Source of the DNA: Ipomoea triloba
Lineage: Eukaryota; Streptophyta; Magnoliopsida; Solanales; Convolvulaceae
Assembly: GCF_003576645.1 (NCBI RefSeq)
Contig: NC_044930.1
Span: 1,678,513-1,742,512 of the forward strand
Reading direction: 5' to 3'
DNA: 64,000 bases
In this document: one piece after another, positions 49,037-60,236 of the stretch
Position numbering within the stretch: position 1 is the stretch's first letter
Layout: each line of letters begins with the position of its first letter
Made by a program: the position numbers and the translations under genes
The notes under the pieces: generated by a model
The model's input: only the letters and a program-made list of their open reading frames with translations
Told to the model about the DNA's origin: nothing
The model's database searches: none

Positions 49037-49471
49037 TTTAGTAGGCTTTATTACCCTAGCCTATTTTGGAAGCTTAGCTTGAACTGGCCAAATTACCAGG
49101 CATGGAATTCGGATAATATATTTTGGATGCATGAGTGGGACACGCATGGGAGATATTCCCATGCTCTTTTCAATCAAACCCAATATTTTACCAAAGCGTT
49201 GGAATTGTACGGTATGCATAATATCGTTTATGCGTTATGGGATGCTGGCATGGTGCCCGGAAACGTGGCCCTACTAGGAAAAGCCCGGATTCTAAAAGCG
49301 ATGCGACGCGCCACAAATTTTTACGTTGGACTTCAGTGTGTCCAAGTCGATGGTAATGAGGTCCTAACAGAAGTTCGTCTGTGTTTCAATGCAGATGGTA
49401 CTTCCATGATTAATTGCCCATCTGTAATTGGTGGAAGATGTCCTGAAAAGGACATCTTGTATATCTCCTGA
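49037..49471 (+). pseudogene. RNase T2 (S-RNase-like class) last exon, active site damaged
   Basis: An open frame to the TGA at 49471 shows the C-terminal two thirds of an RNase T2. The second active-site block is FWMHEWDTHGRYS where the family has FWxHEWxKHGxC: the His and Glu remain, but the catalytic-site Lys is Thr and the disulphide Cys is Tyr. Downstream LFNQTQYFTKALEL, AGMVPGN, a CVQVDGNEVLTEVRLCF block and INCP follow the class III/S-RNase pattern without further introns. A long T-rich tract (48988-49025) and TAG acceptors (49034, 49058) just upstream mark the 3' end of an intron; the first exon with the HGLWP block and signal peptide is missing and unclassified repeat DNA lies there instead. 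It cannot be a secreted active nuclease as it stands. Confidence 0.82.
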
Positions 49472-49902
49472 TGAGGACATTAAAATTTATTTTGTAATGT
49501 ATTTTTTTTTTTTTTTACAAAAATAATTATCTCCTTTTATTAAAAGCAAATTCCCACAAGCAATCTATACTCTCTTTTTTGTTTTTTGTTTTTTTTTTTT
49601 AAATACCGTTTCAGTATCTACAATTCATGAGATAAGATTATCGAAGCTTTGATACGATAAGATCATCAAAATTAATCCAACCTCACTACATCTTGTAAAT
49701 TGATGAATCTTTTGAATTGATGAATCTTTTGACTTCATGTTTAAACGACTCAAATCGTGTTTATGCTCTTTAAAATACACGCTTAAAAAAGATTTATAGT
49801 GTAGAAACTTATAGGAGAAATATCATAGAATCTAATTCTTTACAACAGTCTTGTTACATACTCAAAATGTACCAAAAGTAGTATTTTTATATAAATCTCT
49901 TA
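49472..49902. other. 3' flank of RNase remnant
   Basis: AT-rich with poly(T) tracts at 49503 and 49590. No gene or transposon end seen before the Helitron start at 49903. Confidence 0.5.
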
Positions 49903-50727
49903 TCTCTTATTATAATAAAGAGAGGGGATTGGCCTGTTAAAATGCCTCATTCTCCCGCCCAAAGGATTCTGACTTTTTTTCCTTTTAAATAAACAAGTAA
50001 ACTGATTTTGAATGTTTAATGTCAGTATTAATTATTTTGTATTATTCCATTTTCCAATGCCATTAATAGCCTTTTAACTGATAAAGATATAGACTGATTA
50101 AAACAAGGCATTAAATAGTATCATTTCCCGATGTGTTGCTTACTTTTACAAGTTACAATAAAAGGCATGCTAAAAAAATAATGATTACATCTTTTGAATC
50201 TAAATTTTGGTGGGAAATAGCCTATAAATACTAATGTCTTAAGCATTTTCCAGTGTGCACTTCCTACATTATTTGTGTTTCTCATTTGTTTTGGGAAGGA
50301 GTGGACTAGGAGAGGCAAAAATGATAGAACCCCTTCTTTAAGAGTTTCAACAGCAACACAGCATACCAAACAATTTATATCCCTGCATTACCAAGAGTAC
50401 ACCTGAAATTATCAAGAGTAAAGTATGAATCTCCAATAGCAATATTTATTTATTTACATTTACTAAATATATTCCAACACCTTGGTGATGAAAGATTGAG
50501 AGGATACATATTTTGGTGTAATTTTCACAGAAAATTAACTAAATGTATGCCTTCTTTAAGTTCTGATAGAGTGGATAGCTTTAGTAGATAAATTTTGGAT
50601 TGCTTGAAAGAATACACACCCAAGTTCATTGAATTGAACAAAGTGAATTGTGTGACTAATATTGATAAACATAACCACATGTAGGCCGCCATAATAGAGT
50701 TGATGTTTTGACCAGAATACATACTAA

Positions 50728-51027
50728 GGGTGTGTTTGGTTGGGGGTTTAGGTATAAGGAATGGGTATGAAAGTGATTGTTTGTGTTTGGTTGATAGGTT
50801 TTGTGAATGCTACTATGGGTTTGGAATACCCCATTAATGACAAAACCCATACCCTTATTAAATAAGGGTTTCATCTCCCTTCCTCCTTTCTTCCTCAACT
50901 ATTAATAATCATTCCCATTCCACCCAATTACCAAACATGTTAAATACTTTCACCAAAACCCATTACCATTACCAAGTATTTGATACCCATTTCGATTCCG
51001 ATTCCTATGTGCGAACCAAACGCACCC
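50728..51027. mobile_element. Tourist-like MITE with TAA target duplication
   Basis: Termini GGGTGTGTTTGGTT and (reversed) AACCAAACGCACCC, flanked on both sides by TAA (50725-50727 and 51028-51030). Exactly 300 bp. The 3-bp TAA duplication is typical of PIF/Harbinger-derived MITEs. Confidence 0.8.
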
Positions 51028-51599
51028 TAAGATTTACTATTGAGTGTGTTATCTCATCAGAATTATTTGGCAAAGTGCTCACCCATTGATGAAAAAGGTT
51101 ATGGCCTAATCACTGGAAACAACTTTGTATCCATCAAGAAAGCAACTAAGCAAGGACAGTAGAAGTCTCTTTCAATGCCAAAAAGGAGTAGAAACTAAAG
51201 CTACAATTAGGTGGGGAGAAAACTAAAACTGCAATTGAACTAAAGGTACTCATCAATGGTGTAGCTTTAATTGTTGGTTTTATTTAACATATTTTTTGTA
51301 TGCTTTATTAACCTTTTTTTTTTGCAGGGATTCTTAAATAATTATTCTGCAAAATTGATAAAAGACATTTGTTATTGCTTTACAATTAGAAAAGTAAGTA
51401 TGTGTAAGGTGTATTAGGCATCTAATTTTCCAATTGTACTAAAGGGTTATTGTTCTGTTCTAATAGGATATTTCCTCACTTTCTTTATATCTCAAATATA
51501 TGTGAACTTCTATTATGCATTCATCAACTATAGAAAGCATAACAAACACCAAGTATAGTCATTAGCAGATGCAGGCATGCAGCAGATAGACACATAAAA

Positions 51600-51768
51600 A
51601 TCTATAAACCTTTTTTTCAAGAACACGAGTCAGCTTAGCAAGGAATTGAACATCAGCTCCCTTTGGTTGGTTCTGTCCCACTGTGCCAGGTTGAGAATGT
51701 GACATCTGCTGAGCAGTTTCACTAGACCCAATTTTAGCATGCCCATCAACATTTGCTGATTCCACCTG
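51600..51768 (-). other. Captured exon-like fragment in Helitron D
   Basis: The minus strand reads VESANVDGHAKIGSSETAQQ and continues through GTVGQNQPKGADVQFLAKLT, bounded by CAG-like and GTAT-like splice signals. Composition and low-complexity polar content are those of a plant regulatory-protein exon, but no family is recognised. Exon-like sequence also appears at about 51990-52150 on the same strand. Confidence 0.35.
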
Positions 51769-52256
51769 GTATAGAAGGTTTAATGGATTTCATTAATTGA
51801 AAGAATGATCCAAATAATAGATTCATTCATCAAGAAACTAGCTCATACTACCACATCTTTGATTTAAAAAAATGAAAAAAACAGATAAGATATGTTATAC
51901 TCGGTATTAGGACTAAACTATAAACAGATAAATCTTTAAAAGTCAAAAAAAATAAAACATGGTAACATTTGAGCTTTGATTTCCATACATGACTACCTTC
52001 TGCAGTACATTCATAAAAACAAATGTAAAGATTTCCAGCATGATCAAGCAGAAGACAAAAATTACAAAATGAGAAAAAGGATATGCATGAGTATAACACC
52101 TATGGAAGTATTGATGCCCCTCCATATGCAACCACTATTTTTAATCCTGTCTCATAAGAAAACTTCCTGGCCTCTTCATGTATCTACATTCAAATCCCAC
52201 AAAATGCATCAGTAATCTAGCATAAGCCTTTGATAGTAACAAGCTAATACTTAGTA

Positions 52257-52257
<1 letters not shown>

Positions 52258-52302
<45 letters not shown>
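52258..52302. repeat. (CA)n microsatellite
   Basis: About 21 CA dinucleotides inside Helitron D. Confidence 0.95.
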
Positions 52303-52306
<4 letters not shown>

Positions 52307-52524
52307 AGAGAATGACTGAGGTAAAGGAAAAGAAAAGTAAAGGGTGAAAGCTATGACCAGGTATTCATGTAGCAAAATCCAGAAAACTTGAAAGGAATAT
52401 TAAATGTAAACAAACAAAGCCACATAAATAATACATAAGGAGTAAACCTGACTAGAATGAATTGAAAACGCTCGACATGAAGAATAAAAAAACAAAAATT
52501 AAAAGCCCCAATAGAGAAAGAGTT

Positions 52525-52910
52525 CAAAGCCAGTCAACCTGACAAGAAAGCTCTCTGGTAGGGGGCAGATTTAGAGCGAGGGGAGAAACGACTTTGGAAT
52601 TCCTGAACCCTCTTCTACCAGGTTGACTGGGCCTTTCTACCAGCACCTTCGAGCATGAAAGCGCTGAGGGCATGGAGTCGGAGACGCAGAGGGCGGAGAA
52701 TCGGAAACGGAGAGGCTGCAAGACAGAGAGAGACGATGAGAGCGCCAAGGTCAGAGAGCTGGATACGCCGATGGTGGAGAGCCGGAGACATCGAGGCGGA
52801 GAACAGCAGAGGCTGCGAAACAGAGAGAGACGATGCGAGGGTGAGAGGGGAAGAGTGCGCGATGGGTAAGGGACTAAGGGCGGCAGAGGATGGGTGTTAG
52901 GGTTAGGGCT
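52525..52910 (-). other. Leader-like captured fragment in Helitron D
   Basis: The least AT-rich stretch for several kilobases. The minus strand shows CATCGTCTCTCTCTGT twice (about 52838 and 52730), each followed by TTGCAGCCTCT or TTCGCAGCCTCT, an internal near-duplication of about 110 bp. CAGTCAACCTG (52532) and CAGGTTGACTG (52619) form an inverted repeat. It looks like a first exon or leader of a host gene; no protein family recognised. Confidence 0.4.
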
Positions 52911-54260
52911 GTGTTTGGGTGTGCGTGTCTTTACATATACTCCGTAATATTTTTTAAAATTTTGTTTTTTTTTTTTAAATATGATAAATTATTTTATATT
53001 TAATTTAGATTTGTACAAATAATTATTTTATATATTTATTTAAGTTTAAACTTAAATAAATATATGATAGAATTTAATTATTTGTATTATGTCATAATAA
53101 TTTGATTTTATTCAAATTTATTATTCTTTGTTCAAATTAAAATTATCATAATACACTTAATTATAATTTAAAAAATTTTAAAAATAAGATAAAGTATAAT
53201 AAAATATAATTTGAAAATCTTTTAAATGTGTAATCAACATCAAATATTGAATGAAATCATTTATATCAATTTTTTTTAATTAAAATATTTGAATTAATTA
53301 TTTTTCATAGGAAATGAACATAATTATTAAATAACAAAAGTTTAAAAATGAATAATATGCTCATATTTCTTTTTGATATATAAAATTTAATAACATTAAT
53401 AGTTCCTAATAATATATCATAATTTAATTATTTTAAATATTTAATTTGTGCATCACAGAGCTCTCCTCATGCTTTTCTACAAGGGTAATAGAATGAAAAG
53501 AAAAAGGGAAACATTTGACATTTTAAGATAAAACATTGTCCTGTGTCACTTGAACCACAAGTTCTTTGTTCCATATTATTATAGATTCTCTTCATAAATT
53601 TTTTTAAAAAAAGTCTAAAGTATCCAAATGCAACAAATAAATCTCTGTACACTAATACCAATAAAAAATGACTAAAATCTATCAAGAAAATTATATTGGT
53701 TTATCAAGAGAATTGCATCAACATGTAAATCTTAAAAATTATCCACTACACATAAATCAATTTGAAAGTTTACACATAGCAATGAATTATAACTACATTC
53801 TTATGACATCACAAATTCACAACATATAAGTTTAATTATGTAGCTTTTTGTACATGTTTTATACTTAATTTATTATTTGTCAGAAAAGAATGAATTTACA
53901 TGCAATCACATATTCATATCATTTAGTTAATATTGTATACGAGCTTAATACTCTTAGAGTATATTCTTATATAATTGATCGAATTAATACCGTGTATCGC
54001 ACGAGTGAAATTTTAAATACTTTGTATTTAAGTCTTTTAATATAGTTTATTATTTTTAGTAATTAACCACCTTAAATATCAATTTATATTTTCATTACAA
54101 ATATTTATGTTTGTAATTTTATCATATCAAAACAACATAATTTTTAAAAAATAAAACTTTATAAATGAATAAACATCATATTTCTTTATTATATATGAAA
54201 TTTAATAATATAAATAACTTTCAATAACATTAAATTATTTTAATATTTCAAATATTTAGT
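52911..54260. other. Very AT-rich 3' half of Helitron D
   Basis: No ORF with a recognisable domain. The sequence is dominated by A/T runs, as in the 3' parts of the other Helitrons. Confidence 0.6.
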
Positions 54261-54552
54261 CCGTGCATTGGGTGGCATACTAGTTTAATGAACAATAAAG
54301 AAACTTCTGGTGCGGTGGTGCCCCAATCAAAGGGGAGATTTAATGACTTTCTCTAATGTGGGGGCCACTTCGGACCACCCCCCACTTGTCAGCTACGTGT
54401 CAAAATACTCCAAGCAAGTCTCACTCTCCCAAGTTCCAAAACCATGGAGGCACAGTGAAAACTGAAAAGCCTTCGTGTTTGGATACAATAATTCAAGAAA
54501 ACCCTAGATTCACGCACCCAAATCTTCAATTCCATCAAAACTTGATGAAAAA

Positions 54553-55346
54553 ATGGATCTTGAAGAGTGGGAAGTGGTGCCGGAGGATGGGTTTCTGCAA
54601 ATCCATGATGACGGCGCCGGGAAGAAGATATTTTCCAGGAAATACGGCGCCGCTCCGACCAGTCATGTCTTCAAGATGAACTACTTCGTCTGCCCCCCGC
54701 CGGAAAATCCGGCCAATCAATTCTTCGAAACTACAACCCAATTGCTCCCCCTCCCTCTCCCGTCGGTGATGATATGGCGGCGATGGAGGCTGAGCCGGAT
54801 CGGGTGTCGCAGGTTTTCTTCAAGAAAATTAAGGGAACTGGACTTCCCCAAGTCCAATAACAGCGCCGGAGAAGTATACAAAGCTGATCAGGCCATGGAC
54901 GGCAAGAATTTCTTATCATCACCAAGATCGGCGGTTGAAGATGATGATGGTGACAGTAGTGATCATGAAAATGGTGGCCTGAATCTACTGAACTGGAGCA
55001 TGACCGGAGTTGGAGCTATTCTTTCCTTTGGAGTGGCCGCCGTTGTCTCTACTGTCTGCATCCTCATCGCCGGAAACCGGAAAAACCACCGGCAGAATCA
55101 CAAACTCCGGCTTCAAATCTACACTGATGACAAGGTCAGAAATTCTGCAAATTAATGTCCCTTTTATATAAAAAAAAAATCAAAAATCATTGCTTCAATT
55201 GATCTAACACCCTAAATTTATAAATTTCCATGTTATGTCAGAGGATCAAGCAAATGGTGCACCATGCAACAAGGTTGAATCAAGCAAATGGTGCACCATC
55301 AACCAGAGCTCACATCACAATTGGAGGTTATTACGATGCACTTTAA
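54553..55346 (+). CDS. DUF6821 single-pass membrane protein, two exons
   Basis: Plant-specific DUF6821 family (function unknown; some databases label members lumazine synthase by error). Exon 1 is 54553-55134 and exon 2 is 55242-55346, giving 228 residues. Family landmarks: MDLEEWEVVPEDGFLQIHDD at the N-terminus, KIFSRK, FKMNYFVCPPP, LLNWSMTGVGAILSFG leading into a membrane helix at about 151-174, LRLQIYTDDK at the exon junction, and RAHITIGGYYDAL at the C-terminus. Residues 71-93 are abnormal: the expected family text (EPDRVSQVFFKK) is present in the +1 frame at about 54785-54820, so two compensating frameshifts, real or assembly errors, are implied. Exon 2 has a 21-bp near-repeat (ATCAAGCAAATGGTGCACCA) in tandem. 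The gene starts 270 bp after the end of Helitron D. Confidence 0.85.
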
Positions 55347-56345
55347 AATCAATTTGGATCTCTTATATTTTTAAACCTAAGTATAAATAAATTCTAGACT
55401 TTCATATCTTATCAGGAGAAAAAAATGATTATATATTTCTACAATTCTCCTTCTGGATTGCTACCAATATATTTATGCTTGATGATGTTGTGTTTATTAA
55501 CATATGCAATATGATATGCATGATACTTTCCTTCATCCACCAATATACTACAAAGTGCAAACAAGTGTTACATTAATCCATCGTCTGTGTACCCTTTACA
55601 TGAGGAATCTCTTGAGACACTTGTACACTACAAACAAGAGCTACATTAATTCATTATGTCTGTGTATCCTGTCTATGAGAATCTCCAAGATTCTAGCATC
55701 TAATTGAGGAATCCATAAAACTGATAAAACCATTTACATCAGCAGACCAGACAGATTCTGGCAACTTGTTTAACATATATCATACATTAACAAATATAGA
55801 ACTAGACAATCTATGAGGAATCTCTTGAGACACTTGTATGCTCCTCTTCAAGTACATTAACCAGACACTTGTATACATTTAACCTTTTGTTTATAATTCT
55901 GCCCCATCAAGTTTTACAGTTGTCTTCAAGTACACTAACCAGTTCATAAACTGTTAGTAATTAACAATGTTTAATATTGCAGTAAAGGGTAGGCTGTTAA
56001 GGAGGTCCTGTCATGTTGCCCAAAACAATCTACCATTTTTAGTTGATCCCTGAGCTCACATTTCCTGATTTTATTTGTTTCAAGCAAAACCTTCCTTTTA
56101 ACCCTATCACATTATCATCTGGTTAGGCATTCTCTGATAAGGTAATCAAAAATGCTATCTTTATTTATGTCTTTGTGCTTTGAACATTGGGTTTGGGTCG
56201 ATTTAAGGTTTATGATAGACTTATGAATTTCTGGGCATTTTTTTTAAAATTTTTATTTTAATTGTGGGGGGTTTGATTCATTTCCATTTGAATGTATTGG
56301 TTGGAAAATCCAGTCTGCATCAAATATTGGCTGATACCATTAAAA

Positions 56346-56378
<33 letters not shown>

Positions 56379-56782
56379 CTGTTGAATGAATGTAATGATG
56401 CATTTGAACATTGGGGTTTGTTGCTTTGAAATGTATTTTAGGCAAATGGGATGAACCTTCAAACTATGACAATGGAGGTGCCATATCAATGTGTTATAAG
56501 ATCAAACCTAGAAACTTATTATTGAAATTGCTTTCTCTGTCAATGTTTCATGGTATGATTTGAGTCCTTATCCCACCATTGTGAAACTAATTCGGATTCG
56601 AGCCTCGGGTTGCTCTTGCAGAGTTAGAGTTTGATCCTTAGGGGAAGGCTGGCCTATTTTTGCAAAAAGAAAAAGGAAAAAAAAAAGGTAATTTTTTAAA
56701 AATTGTTTCTGCTTTAGATAGGTTTTAAATTTCCTCCTAGTTATTGATAATCTTTGTATATGCCTTTTTGGTCTCAGGGAAG
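55347..56782. other. Intergenic region between DUF6821 and IQM genes
   Basis: Contains the DUF6821 3' UTR and the upstream region of the IQM gene, perhaps with a 5' UTR intron ending CTCAG at 56776. Near-repeats of CTCTTGAGACACTTGTA occur at 55609 and 55822. Poly(T) of 28 lies at 56351-56378. No other gene is supported. Confidence 0.55.
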
Positions 56783-58250
56783 ATGATCCTTGAAGGGTCT
56801 CTAAGCTTTAAAGGCAGTGAAATGGAGACCAAGATCTCGTTGGTATCTCCCCTTTTTCATAAGGAAAACAAGGAAATGGTTATATCAGACGGCATATCTT
56901 GTGAAAAGTTGCCTACACCGGATAGCACGAAAGTGTTACCTCCCAACACCTCTAACCAAAGAAACCTGGCTGCCCTGAAGTTGCAGAAAACGTATAAGAG
57001 TTTTTGCACACGAAGACAACTAGCAGACTGTGCTGTCCTAGTAGGGCAAAGATGGTAAGTTATAAGTACCCATTGCTTATTATGGGATCTTATACGTCTA
57101 GGAACTGAGTTTTTCCATATTCATATAATGCTTCCGGTAAAAAAAGTACCAAAATTGAACTAGAATTCTCACATTTTGTAAAATTTTAGAGTAATACAAC
57201 TGATATATAATGGAAGTTTTCCAATTTCCATAGAGGCTTCATAGAATTTTCTTGATTCTTGCATGAGTTTGGATTCTGAGTTAGCGTGCTTGGCATTATA
57301 TGCAGGTGGAAGCTTTTAGATTCGGTTGAACTCAAGCACAATTCCGTTTCCTTCTTTGACATTGAGAAGCCTGAAACGGCTGCTTCTCGTTGGTCAAGAG
57401 CAAGTGCAAAAGCTGCTAAGGTAAGGATTGGGTTTCCCTATTCTTTTAATATACTTTTGGGATTTTATTATTTAGTTCAAAACTTGAGGTTTTGCTCATT
57501 TGAAAGGTGGGAAAAGGTTTGTCGAAGGATGAGAAAGCACGTAAACTTGCTCTGCAGCATTGGCTCGAAGCAGTAAGTTCCCTTTGCAATTATTTAATCA
57601 TATTAAGTTTTGTTTTGTTGAGACTTTTCTGATGTTCCATTACTGCTCTGTGAATAGATTGACCCTCGTCATAGCTATGGCCACAATCTTCAATTTTATT
57701 ACGCCAAGTGGCTCCAGCGTGAAAGCAGACAGCCCTTCTTCTATTGGTAAGTTTTATCTTCAACTTGCAAAAGATTGATACACACTTTGCTTTAAGTTTT
57801 AGTTAATCTAAAGTTCTAAACTCCTTTCCCCGTTATCAACTCCCATTGCAGGCTGGACATAGGTGAAGGTAAGGAAGTAAACCTCGAGAGATGCTCGAGA
57901 TGCAAACTTCAACAGCAGTGCATTAAGTATCTTGGACCGGTAAGTTTCTTGCAGAAAGCATATGATTTTCCTAGAACCGTACAATAACCGTGCCAATTAC
58001 TATGAATGTCAGATTCAATTTCGTAAATGAAATGGAGATATGACCACCCTTCTTCCTAATTTGCAGATTTAAGGCATCTAGTTGTTCTCCTAACATGATT
58101 TATGAAAACGTCCGAGAATATGGCTTGAACGATATTCACCAATCGTTTAATGTGGTGTCACAGGTAGTAAGACAGACATATGAGGTCATAGTGGTAGAGG
58201 GGAAATTTATGTATAAGCAGAGCGGGAAGCTGCTTGACACAGACATATGA
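56783..58250 (+). CDS. IQM-family calmodulin-binding protein, 3'-truncated
   Basis: IQM proteins bind calmodulin independently of calcium through one IQ motif. Six exons join in frame: 56783-57054, 57306-57420, 57507-57572, 57658-57746, 57852-57939 and 58164-58250, giving 238 residues against roughly 500-600 in the family. The IQ motif is at residues 63-92 ([18 protein letters not shown] then [12 protein letters not shown]). Family blocks follow: [63 protein letters not shown] and QCIKYLGP. Exon 6 keeps [20 protein letters not shown], then meets a TGA where the family continues with the threonine- and glycine-rich C-terminal region. A 17-bp direct repeat flanks the break. The start ATG follows an acceptor-like CAG, so an upstream exon may exist. 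It may be a recent pseudogene. Confidence 0.75.
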
Positions 58251-58352
58251 GGTCACCTCAATTTCTGCTTTCTGTGCTTCTGGGGATGGAGTTAGCCTGC
58301 TCATCTTGTTAGAAATTACATACACTATATAACCATCCATCATTTTCCTCAT

Positions 58353-58390
58353 CATATAGGTGGGCCATTCGTGCTTAGCCCACCTATATG
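58353..58390. repeat. Perfect 13-bp stem-loop
   Basis: CATATAGGTGGGC (58353-58365) and its exact complement (58378-58390) enclose a 12-nt loop. It lies between the truncated IQM gene and the F-box pseudogene. Function unknown; it may be a terminator-like or transposon-end relic. Confidence 0.6.
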
Positions 58391-58611
58391 TATATTAAAT
58401 ATTTAATTATTGATAATGAATATTAAGGTAGCTTGTTGAATGATGTCTTAGGATCAAATGTTATCATTTCGATATATATAAGTATTATTAACCACTGGAC
58501 TTAAAACTATAATTACAATTTCTTTATTGAACTCTCCCCATATATTGAACTCTTAACCCATAGGCCATATAGAACAACCACAATATACAAGTAATAAACT
58601 ATCTATCACAA

Positions 58612-59920
58612 ATGGAGAATTGCAATTTGCAACTTACCCAGGGATGTGCTGATCGAGATTTTATCCCGAATACTGGTAAAGTTTATGATGCGATTTAAAT
58701 GTGTTTGTAAATTTTTTTATATTTTAATAGAAAGAGATCGTGACTTTACACTATGAAATTAATCGAGTAAAAATGATGATTTTGTTGTTCTAGAGCTTGA
58801 CGCTTATTGTGATTGGCCAGATGTTAATAATTTATATAATTTGGTTTATAAAGAATCTAAGTTTGATGAGATCGGACGCATAAAGTTAAACATAACAAAT
58901 TCAGGAACAAGGTATGTCATATGTTGTGATGGCATGTTATGTTTGATTCTTGGCAGAGGTGATATGATTCTCCATCTTAGTGATGATACAGACTTGATTT
59001 TTTATATTCTGATATGGAATCCATTTATTCGAGAAACTAAGAATTTGGTACCTGCCATAAAAAAATCAATGTGATACATGAAGGGTTTGGATTTGGGTTG
59101 TCTAAAAACATGTCTTGGAAGATTGTGATGCTTTGGTATTTTAAATATCGACATCTTCAAAGCAAGGATAACTATGAAATTGTAATGGTTTGTAGCCAAA
59201 TTGGTGATGGTTCATGGGGTTGGAGACAAATTGATGAGGCTCCGCATGTTCCTGTGCATTTCGATCAGAGTTTTTATTTAAAAGGGAGGTATTACTGATG
59301 GTCTGGTGGCCCGACAATTGGCTGGCGACCCTATAATGGGATGTTTGGTTTGGTTTGACTTTAGTGATGAAATTTTTGGGATAATCGAGTTCCCATCTTA
59401 TTGCAAGGTTGCTTCGGTTACCATCATGAATGACGACATAGCTTCTTATTGCAAGGTTGCTTCGGTTACCATCATGAATGACGACATAGCTTTACTTAGT
59501 TATAGCGGTTATGCAAAGGTTGGGGACTGCATTGAGATTTCGTTAATGAATGAAAACGATGGTAATATTGATTGGCATAAGCATGCAAGCATAGACTGCA
59601 CCAGAAGTATTGAGTATCATAAGTATTGGAGTCTAAAAGGAAACCGGGATGAAGTTTGGAATCCAATAGGGATTTGGAAGTTGGGAGGTCGTGATCATTT
59701 GCTTGTATGTTCGGGATATGAAGGTAATAGGAGGGAAAACAAAGATAAGGGTTTCATAGCGTATGTAATTTCCATTGATCTAGATAGTAACACAAGAATG
59801 GAAGTTTGTTTATTTAACTAGAGATGGGAGGACTATTAATATTCTTTCATACCCCGATGGTTTTGTTCAAGTTTGTATTGAGACGAACAACATTAATTCG
59901 ACTCTTGGTCAAACACTGTC
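58612..59920 (+). pseudogene. F-box/FBA gene copy, broken
   Basis: Full-length relative of the gene at 33514, about 85-90% alike by eye. Breaks: a short insertion just after the start codon shifts the F-box out of the ATG frame; the region between the F-box and FBA domain has stops (58755-58760); codons are lost after TKNLVPAIKK near 59060; a TGA replaces a Trp codon at 59296-59298; and the 3' end loses frame after 59810. A 48-bp unit (YCKVASVTIMNDDIA in translation) is tandemly duplicated at 59397-59492. The 30-bp N-terminal duplication of the other copies is absent. The 5' leader (TTGAACTCTTAACCCATAGG) is retained. Confidence 0.88.
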
Positions 59921-60236
59921 GCAAGCTAGCTAGCTAGGATCTATGTACTGTATTGCTTTAATTTCTCTTTCTACAAATTTTGATATATAATAAAGTTTAA
60001 TATTAACTTTCATTCTTGCATTTCTCTCATCCGATCCGCAAGAGTATATCTAACGTTAATTTACATATAATTGTTTTGCATTCCAAAGTGTTTTTAATGA
60101 AGTTTGCTCACACAAAGGTAGAAGACACAACACACAAGATGTGTGATGATGAAGAAGGTATAACACAAAAAGGTGTGATTAAAACCTTCCTATAAATAAA
60201 CATACAGTATTATATATCAATCAAAAGTTAGAAAAG

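Larger units (their letters stand above)
49903..54283 (+). mobile_element. Helitron D, plus orientation, non-autonomous
   Basis: The 5' end TCTCTTATTATAATAAAGAG lies at 49903 after an A, and the 3' end is CTAG at 54280-54283 before a T, preceded by the degenerate hairpin CCGTGCATTGGGTGG (54261-54275). Length 4,381 bp. The first 30 bp match the start of Helitron B. No helicase remnant was found; the interior has a MITE, a (CA)n repeat and host-gene-like pieces. A second hairpin-like GTGTATCGCACGAG at 53994 suggests an internal or earlier end. Confidence 0.7.

Noticed and set aside
52655..52900. Arg/Glu-rich ORFs on the plus strand
   Set aside because: They read through a CT-rich leader-like minus-strand sequence; the residue bias comes from GAGA repeats.
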